NCBI GenBank assembly: GCA_013398055.1
Contig: VZRS01007562.1
Location: 6,094 to 70,093 of the forward strand
Length of the DNA stretch: 64,000 nucleotides
Direction of reading: 5' to 3'
Source of the DNA: Ifrita kowaldi
Taxonomy: Eukaryota; Chordata; Aves; Passeriformes; Cinclosomatidae
Shown here one piece after another: positions 1-64,000 of the stretch (positions are counted from its first letter, which is position 1; every line of letters starts with the position of its first letter). The notes under the pieces are model-generated. The model saw only the letters and a list, made by a program, of their open reading frames with translations, was not told the DNA's origin and made no database searches. The translations under genes and the position numbers were made by a program.

Positions 1-289
1 GCCTCTCGCCCACCTGGGCACACCTGGGCTCATGTCCAGCTGCTGCCACCAGCACCCCCAGGGCCTTTCCCAGCTTTCCAGCCACTTTTCCCCAAGCCTG
101 GAGAGTTCCACGGGGTTGCTGTGACCCAAGGGCAGCACCCAGCACTTGCTGGCCCTCGCCCCGCTGGCTTTGGCCCATCAATCCCACAGATCCCACGGAT
201 CCAGCTTGCCCAGATCCCTCCTCCTGCCCCTCTGGCAGATCCACACTCCCACCCAGCTCAGCAAAGAAAACCCCCCGAGCCAGCCGTAG
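1..289. other. Sequence beyond the likely ASH1L poly(A) site
   Basis: C-rich on the plus strand, with no convincing gene. A 95-codon plus-strand frame starting at 121 has no recognisable similarity and runs into the antisense of the 3' UTR. Confidence 0.5.
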
Positions 290-303
290 GAAAAGATTTT
301 CCA

Positions 304-309
304 TTTAAT
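304..309 (-). terminator. Candidate distal poly(A) signal (ATTAAA)
   Basis: ATTAAA on the minus strand, followed about 20-40 nt downstream by a G/T-rich stretch (minus-strand GGGGGGTTTTCTTTG around 262-277) that could be the downstream element. This would place cleavage near 285-295. Confidence 0.5.
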
Positions 310-451
310 ACTAGACTCTCAGGATTGAGATGCAGGCTTTTTATGCAATTACATCCAATGTTAAAATTGGTAATACATAATTTACAAAGATTAACATCAA
401 AACAATGATCTATTTAGATATGCTTTGTAAAAAGGAAATATATTAGCAGCA

Positions 452-457
452 TTTATT
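452..457 (-). terminator. Candidate proximal poly(A) signal (AATAAA)
   Basis: Canonical AATAAA on the minus strand, about 150 nt upstream of the ATTAAA. Further AATAAA hexamers occur at 736-741 and 1574-1579. Without RNA data their use cannot be ranked. Confidence 0.35.
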
Positions 458-1174
458 TTCAGCAATCACACAGCCTACACCCATGCAGACTAAGGTTCAG
501 CTCTATTTGCAGTAACGTAGTGCTTCCTGGCTCCGGCGGCGATCCTGGGGACACACGGGTCTGCTCAGTATTATAAAATAACCAAAAAATAAAAAAAGTC
601 ATTAATTTCTACACCAGTAAGAAAAAACAATTCTTTGCACTTACCTAACATTTGATTGTCTAAAAAACATTTTGTTTAGTCTTTCAACAAAAGAAAGATA
701 AAATGACAGAGCTAGTGTCTCGCTTCTGTACGCACTTTATTTTTTTTTTTTTTAAAAACTTTTTAGTGTTTAACACCATTTGAGACAATGATTTCTGTTT
801 GAAACTAAATGAGACAACTCAAGGGTTTGGACATGCGATATTCCTACTACACGCACGAGTATTTTATACTCAGGGTTCCTGGTACTGTACAGTGCTTCTC
901 TACAGTAAGAAAATATTCCAAACTATTTTCTTATTTCTTTTTTTTTTAATAAAATATTTTTTTTCTCAAAGGGTTTTTTTCCTTTCTTTTTTTTTTTGTG
1001 TTTTTTTTTTGTTTTATTTTCTCTTTTTAAATCAACACATAAAAGTTAATGGAATGAGTCATGTTCCACTAAGAGTAAAATAATTATAATAATAACAAGA
1101 ATGTACATTAGGACGAGCTTGGTCCATAAAAAGGAACATGTAACTACGGTATTGCTTTACATCCACGCAGCAGA

Positions 1175-1182
1175 TATATACA
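1175..1182 (-). promoter_or_regulatory. Pumilio-type element in the 3' UTR
   Basis: The mRNA strand reads UGUAUAUA, a perfect match to the UGUANAUA consensus bound by PUM1/PUM2. A single 8-mer can occur by chance in AT-rich sequence, so only a candidate. Confidence 0.3.
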
Positions 1183-1296
1183 ACTTGGCACATTAAAAAC
1201 TGGATTTCTTATAGGAACACCTAAAACAGGACTGGATATGCATGTGTACGTCTGAGACAGGAAAGCAAAGCCACCGTCCAGGGGCAGCGGGGGCCG

Positions 1297-1316
1297 CCCG
1301 GCCCCGGCCCCGTCCC
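1297..1316 (-). promoter_or_regulatory. G-quadruplex motif in the 3' UTR mRNA strand
   Basis: The minus (mRNA) strand reads GGG-AC-GGGG-CC-GGGG-CC-GGG: four G runs with 2-nt loops, the pattern of a stable RNA G-quadruplex. A short GC hairpin (CAGCGG, 3-nt loop, CCGCTG) lies at 1359-1373. Confidence 0.5.
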
Positions 1317-2381
1317 GGGGGCTCCGGGCTGTCGGGACTATCGCGATGTGGGAGGGGCCAGCGGGCCCCGCTGCCCGGACGTTCAGCTGTCCACCAGCAC
1401 ACGAGGGTAGTGTTAGCAGTTGATAAATTCTACAGCTCACGACAAACACTCGCTCGGATACTGCCTGACGGGCACGGAGTGAAAGGGTCCTTGGGGTTGT
1501 TTTTTTTTTTTTTTTTTTTGGTTGTTTTTTTGTTTTGTTTTTTTTTGTTTTTTTCTTTTTCTTTTAACAGATTTTTATTTGCACAACACACGAGACACAC
1601 GAGAACCACAGCTTATCAAAAAAACCAACAGCAATGGTGGCGTCAGGAGCTGACTTCGCTTTTATAAAATTTCTCTGCAGAAAAAAAGTGAAAAAACTCA
1701 CACCCCGCCCCCTCCCCCCGCACAGCAAGTGCCTCATCCCAGCGCTCCTGCCCCGCTCCAAGGGCCTCGGGAAGCTTCTCCTTGGCACAGACCACAGGGA
1801 CACGTGCACGGGCCGTCCCACGGCGAACCTGGCGCTCGTCTGGGGACGTTTCTCTCTTCTTGGAACTTGTGCAAATCAGAGGCCACGGCTTTAGGGCAGC
1901 CTTTCCTTTTAAGCCACTGGGCCTTTCCTCTCCCCTCTGGATTCCTGGATTCCCTTCCCTGGCGTGGGCCACGGCGGTGCCGACGGTGGCTGGTACAATC
2001 CCAGGTTATCAGTGACCACGGGGACCATCCTCCTCAGAGTAACTCAGTCCTTTTCCTCTGCCCTCCCCATTATTTATTTTATTTTTTTTATTTTTTTGTT
2101 TTTTTTCCTCTGAGTGGGAATATCAAGCAAAAATAAATTAAATTTGACCATCCTGGACAATAACCACGAGGTTTCCTCAGTACCTAACATCAATACAAGG
2201 CACGCCCACCAACACACACACCAAGAGCACTGCAGAGCAGGGTGGGCGCCGCACCGGCCCGGCCCCCCAGGTGCTACTGTTTGTAGTTTTGTTGTCAGTT
2301 TGCTGCTGCCCTCCTTCCCCGGGCTGGGCTCTGGCCCCCAGCCCCAGTAACAGACCCCAGAGCTCGGCTGCCCCTCCTGTG

Positions 2382-59270
<56,889 letters not shown>

Positions 59271-59370
59271 CACAGGCGGAATATTTGCCTTCGGGTGATT
59301 TTAGGGAAGATTTACAGAGATATGTTCCTCAGAAGAGCTGTTCCACTATGGGCAGTCAACATCTTTCACT
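59271..59370 (-). other. ASH1L: ASH1L exon 2, 5' UTR part
   Basis: A 100-nt leader between a good acceptor (polypyrimidine, then cccacag at 59371-59377) and the start codon. It contains one upstream ATG and short ORF (separate entry). Exon 1 and the promoter are not recognised in the window and presumably lie upstream of 64000. Confidence 0.75.
59312..59362 (-). promoter_or_regulatory. Upstream ORF in the ASH1L leader (16 codons plus stop)
   Basis: ATG at 59362-59360 opens a 16-codon frame (MLTAHSGTALLRNISL) ending in TAA at 59314-59312, 41 nt before the main ATG and not in its frame. The context has A at -3 but T at +4, so it is a moderate start. Such uORFs can lower translation of the main frame. 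Its use is inferred only. Confidence 0.45.
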
Positions 59371-62300
59371 CTGTGGGAGGAAAAGACAGACAGAATAAAC
59401 TTGGATTTTCTAGCAGGAATGAAATTAATATTAAAACCAATTAGAAAGCAAACAATTGTATTTCAGACAAGCACAGCAGCTGATGTTCCGAGACACCAAC
59501 CCTTCCAGTCACCTCCTTCAAAACCACGATTTATCTGTGAAACACTTTTAAATTGTAAGTAAAAAATCAAAGGTATGTGAATATTCTAATTTCCAATTCA
59601 TCCACAGGACATTTCAAATGATAGCTACAGATTTTAATATTGATCATCAAAGCAATTTTTTTATTTATAACCAGAGCCCAGTTAGTTTGAGTCTTGCTGC
59701 TTTTACTCTGGATCCACTGGAAAAGCTGCATCTAAGGAAGGACGGGGCAAATGAAACCCAAGAGAAAGCATCCAAACGCCAGAAATATTCTGGTTTTAAT
59801 TATCTGAGCCACCAGGAAAGCTGAGCCTAACCCAGGTGAGCATCAGTTTACAAACATGCCACAAAATCCGCTTGTTAGTTAAGGACTTTCCACAATTCAG
59901 GGAGAAGGATGGAAGAACAGAAGGCAACCCCACCAAACACATTCACACACTGGTTTGTGCTTCCTGAAGCACGGGAAGAGGGAAGTCCACACTTCCATCA
60001 GCACAGACACTGTTATGAACACAGAATCGACCTATTTAGCACAAAATAACAGAGGGAATCTTTTTCATCTTAACTAAAGCAAAAGTAAATTAGAGTCAAG
60101 TTGTTTGTGAGGGTCCCCAGACCCTCGTGCAGCACTGACCCCCTGCTCACACACAGACCCCGAGCCCTGAGCTTCCCTCCCTGCCAGAGAACAGACCAAA
60201 CCTGTGCCTGTTGTAGTTCTACCATGCAGACAAAAATCCCAAAATCCCAGAAGGGTTTGGGCTGGGAGCAACCTTAAACCTCATCTCATCCCACTCCTGC
60301 CATGGCAGGGACACCTTCCACTATCCCAGGCTGCTCCAAGCCCTGTCCAGCCTGGCCTTGGACACTGCCAGGGATCCAGGGGCAGCCACAGCTTCTCTGG
60401 GCACCCTGTGCCAGGGCCTCACCACGAAGCCATTCCCCCTTGTCCTGTCTCCAAGCTCTTGTAAAATTCTCTCTCCATCTTTCTTGCAGGCTCCCTTGAG
60501 GTACTGAAAAGATATTTGTTTTAAGGAGAATTCTAAGCAGAAAATGTTTAAATATCTTCAGCATTTAAATAACTTCATCATTTTTGAAATGAAATGGATC
60601 AGAAACAGGTCTGAAAAAACACTGATTTGCTGAAAGGTGCATCACAGGCACTAAACCAGCCTGAATCTTCTGTCCTTATCTTCTCTATAGTCATTAAGGC
60701 TGAATTGTGAGGAATGGCATGGAAAGATACCATGAACTCCAAAATGAGTTTCAAATAAAGGTTTTCTGTGATGTTTGGCCTCCTGGCAGGTCAGCAGGAG
60801 CCCACTGGAGCACAGAGCACGTGGCAGGTCCCACAGCCCCCCTGGGCAGACAAGAACTGGGAAAGCAGCAGCACGGAGCTGGTTTTGGGGTGGCTCCGGA
60901 GCACAGGCACTGCTCAGAACAGGGAAAGGATCAGGAATGTGAAAGGCGACACCAGAGAGCACCAAGGCAACTGCAGTGGACACAGGTTGGAGGACAGATG
61001 CCAGGACTGGTGGGGGCAGAAGAAATGCTGCTGGGAACACCAGATGCAGCCCGTCACAAAGCCAGGCCTCCCTGGCTATGTCCTCAGAGAAAACAAACTT
61101 ATTTCCATGTGTTCTGGGTACGTTATTCACGGGGTTTCTATCTGCAGCTCTGGCTTTCCAGCTACACACATCCTCAGAAATCAAACCTGCTATTATTTAC
61201 TCATAAGACCAGAGGTAATCAGATAAAATCTCCATTTTACAAGGAGAAAAAAAGGGTAGAGCAGTGTGACACGGACACAGAAAGTGAGTCAGTGGCACTG
61301 CCCAGTTCAAGGCCCAGTGTTAGTTCAATAGGCTTCACCATGTCACCAAAAATGGGCTTTTTCATGTATGTCAATGCGCAAGGAAAAGGCATTATTTTCC
61401 TGGCCAGCATGAAAATAATTCTGTGCTATGCCTGAATTTGTATTACTCAAGTCCAAGAAAAGGGCCATCACACAACTCTCAAATCTGTGTTCACACAACT
61501 ATTTCCTTCTCCAGTGACTGGGATGCAGAGCAGTGACAATACTTCAGACATTTTCTTACAAATAAAATTAATTAATCAGCTTCAAATACGAAACCAACAG
61601 CAAGGCTCAACACACTGACCTTAGAAACTGCAAGGCCCAAAGTGCACAGTGGGAATCAGAGCAGAGGAACCGTGTTCACATCTTACTCTGTGCTGAGAGG
61701 ATCAGGAGCTATCCCAGAAACAAAGTCACTAAATTGATGGTTCCCACAAACACAGAGCAGGTCATTACTTATCCATTAATTGCTCTCAACACGGACAACA
61801 AAAATGCTAATCCTGGCCCTAATCACCACTGTGCCTCAATCACTGTAATCTTCTCCCAACTCCCCAGTTACCCCACTAATTCACAGGATATGTGTCTGTC
61901 ACTGGGATCTCATCTCCCTGAATCCCCATGTGCTGCTTCCTCCCTGCTTTATCAAGTTCAAGCTCCCTGCCACTGTCTCCAAGGTGTTCTCAAGTGTACC
62001 TTGGCTCTTCCCTTGCTCCTGTTCCTCGGAGCTGTTTTCCCAGTGATGCCACTAATTGTTTTCTTTTCTCACTTTACTTTCTCGGTGCTACTCCTCACAC
62101 TCTGTGTGCCTCACTCGCTGCAGGGATCTGTTCCTCTCCTCGTGCAGGTTGTGCCTTCAAACCTTGTGGATGTCAAAGTAAATGAGCAGCCAACTGGTGA
62201 CAGCCACAGTTGAGAGGCAGCTAAAAAAACCTGCACGGATTTACCCTGAAAACTTTATGACTTTAAAGACCTGAAATGATCATATTTAACCATGCGATAT

Positions 62301-64000
62301 AAGGTACTTATCCGTGCCTCTGCCTTCCATGTTCATTGCACGAAGTTCCAAGTCTTGTTCTGAATTATCCTCCATCTATGGGATCTTAGGCTAACAAAAC
62401 TTTTGCTGGATTGAAAACCATCCAGTACCAAATCCCTGCATGGCCTCTCAAGTGATGAGCAAGACATGTCCTCACCACCTCCCTATGAAGCAAATCACAT
62501 CAAACTCCCAGTCCCTCAGCCAGCGGGTTCCGTAGATCTCAAATCCCTCCTGAAATTGCTCTTCTCCAAAAAATTAACTATGAAGCATTTCAACATCCAT
62601 TTTGACATGTGCCACCTGGAACTAAGTGGTGTTCATTAATGGTTTCTCTAATGCCACACACAGTTTTAACACCTGGCATTCATCCTTATTCCCCTGGTGT
62701 CACATCCCAAGCCCTTTCTGCCCATCAGCTGCTAAGATTTCTGTTCTTCTGATCCCCTGCTTTCCCAGAAAGAAAATGCCAAGGGTTGATTCTACTGCCA
62801 GATCCTAGATATGATTCCCCACACCCCCTCAGCAATATTAACTGAGATTTTTCCCTCCGTTCAATTCAGGACGTTGAGTTCATTCCTGCTGCTGCTTTTG
62901 TCGATGAAAACACACTGTCATGTCATATTTGGAAGGTGAATATTTTTCTTTTGGTTCTTTTCATTGCTTCATCTCCAAGGGACATTAAAACCAATTCAGC
63001 TGAGTGTTAGAAATTCCAGAATATTACTACTAACTCTGTGGCCTCCCACAGTCCCTTCTCAAATTCCTTGTCTTCTTTCCTTTGCTAAGGAAGACAGCAA
63101 GCACACTCAGAAAAGAGAAATAAAAAGTGGGATAAAGCCTTACAGTATTTCACCACATCACAATCCCTGAACAGGGGAAACAGGAGCTCAAGGCCCCTGG
63201 ATCACCTGCACAAGCATCCTTAAAACGTTTAGAGACGGAGACATTTATCAGGAATAAAGTTCCTGTTTGCATTACAGGAGGTAACAAATAAAACACTTTG
63301 CAAACGGAATCTGCTGGCTGTGTTTCTGACGGACAGAAATCCCAGGGGACCTGTCTTGTCAGGAAGAATATTCCACAGAATTGCTGGGAGCAGAGGCCAC
63401 GTTCAGGGAAAGCACCCGGCGCAGGACACGGGTTTTGTGGGAAGAAAGGCAGAGGACAGACATGATGACACCCTGCAAGTATGCTCCAGTGGGAGGAAAA
63501 CTTGGGAAGCAGAGATAGAGTTTCTCCTGGTATCTTAACCTGGCCCCAGCTGACACCCTACCTGACTGAAGGTCTGGAATCACAGGGCTGATTTTGGAGG
63601 TGCAGGGTAATTCTGTCGGTTCCCTATTCTTATGCAAATAAACGGCAAATTGCTAAAATCTGCATAACCAACCCGTGTTTGATGGGAGCAAAGGTTCCTC
63701 CACCCTCAGGCTTCGAGTCCCAACATCAGCCAACGCTGACTGCTGAGGGAAAAGCAGTTTGGGAATTCTCCTAAAATATTATCCCATCTGTTACAGTGTG
63801 AGTCAGTCAGGAGCTCCCTGAGAGGTCCAGTGCCTTCCAGGGGATTTTTCTGGACAAAACCCATTTATTTATATCCATCTAGTAAGAGATAAGGTCACAG
63901 CAATCCAGCATATCCCCTTTAACTCCAGACAGATGCCTTTAGTTATTCCCAACCCACCCCAGTGCCAGGATGGCCACACCTGTGCCACAGGTAATGGACA
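59371..64000 (-). other. ASH1L intron 1 (partial)
   Basis: CR1 at 60235-60510. I saw no exon, CpG island, promoter or RNA gene in the rest; the first exon is expected further upstream. Confidence 0.75.
60235..60510 (-). mobile_element. CR1 LINE fragment
   Basis: AATCCCAAAATCCCAGAAGG, GTTTGGGCTGGGAGCAACCT, CCAGGGATCCAGGGGCAGCC; antisense CR1, with an internal deletion near 60425 (the GGAGGAATTTCT section is missing). Confidence 0.85.

Larger units (their letters stand above)
290..2381 (-). other. ASH1L: ASH1L 3' UTR
   Basis: About 2.1 kb between the stop codon and the best distal poly(A) signal, similar to the roughly 2-kb 3' UTR expected for ASH1L from memory. It is mostly AT-rich, with long T runs on the plus strand (A runs in the mRNA) at about 740-755, 940-1010, 1500-1560 and 2074-2107. 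A GC-rich island at about 1270-1400 interrupts it. The 3' boundary is inferred, and proximal poly(A) sites are possible. Confidence 0.7.

Noticed and set aside
121..408. 95-codon plus-strand frame at the window edge
   Set aside because: No recognisable similarity; it overlaps the antisense of the ASH1L 3' UTR end.
59371..64000. A first exon or second gene upstream of exon 2
   Set aside because: No CpG island, no conserved frame and no splice-linked coding signal was visible; short plus-strand frames look random.

Overview
This window is vertebrate nuclear DNA, most likely from a bird. About two dozen fragments of CR1 (the chicken-repeat-1 LINE) lie in the introns on both strands, and the gene is compact for its size. 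Nothing prokaryotic, viral or plasmid-like was seen.

Essentially one gene fills the window: ASH1L (ASH1-like histone lysine methyltransferase), on the minus strand. I assigned 27 coding exons, numbered 2 to 28 on the assumption of an untranslated exon 1 upstream of the window. They run from the ATG at 59270 to the TGA at 2382. The exon lengths sum to 9087 nt, every junction keeps phase, and the protein is 3028 residues with no frameshift or internal stop. Domain order is: disordered basic N-terminus with an 18-residue tandem repeat and AT-hooks (exons 2-7), AWS (exons 10-11), SET (11-13), post-SET (13-14), bromodomain (17-20), PHD finger (20-21), BAH (22-25), and a charged C-terminal tail (26-28).

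Layout by region: 1-290 is sequence past the likely poly(A) site. 290-2381 is the 3' UTR, with homopolymer tracts and a GC-rich island holding a G-quadruplex motif. 2382-35050 holds exons 28 to 5. 38552-38653 is exon 4, 44816-49571 is the giant exon 3, and 58848-59370 is exon 2, with the start codon and a short upstream ORF. 59371-64000 is intron 1, with one CR1 fragment and no recognised gene.

The points most worth checking are a GC-AG intron after exon 4, the 54-bp coding repeat in exon 3, a G-quadruplex motif in the 3' UTR, and three single-N assembly joins at 11181, 32078 and 41711. Two of these joins are flanked by exact duplications (1844 bp and 447 bp) that look like unmerged contig overlaps. 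The third interrupts a near-identical copy of a segment about 35 kb away and borders a GC-rich minisatellite. I found no evidence of a novel multi-gene system.
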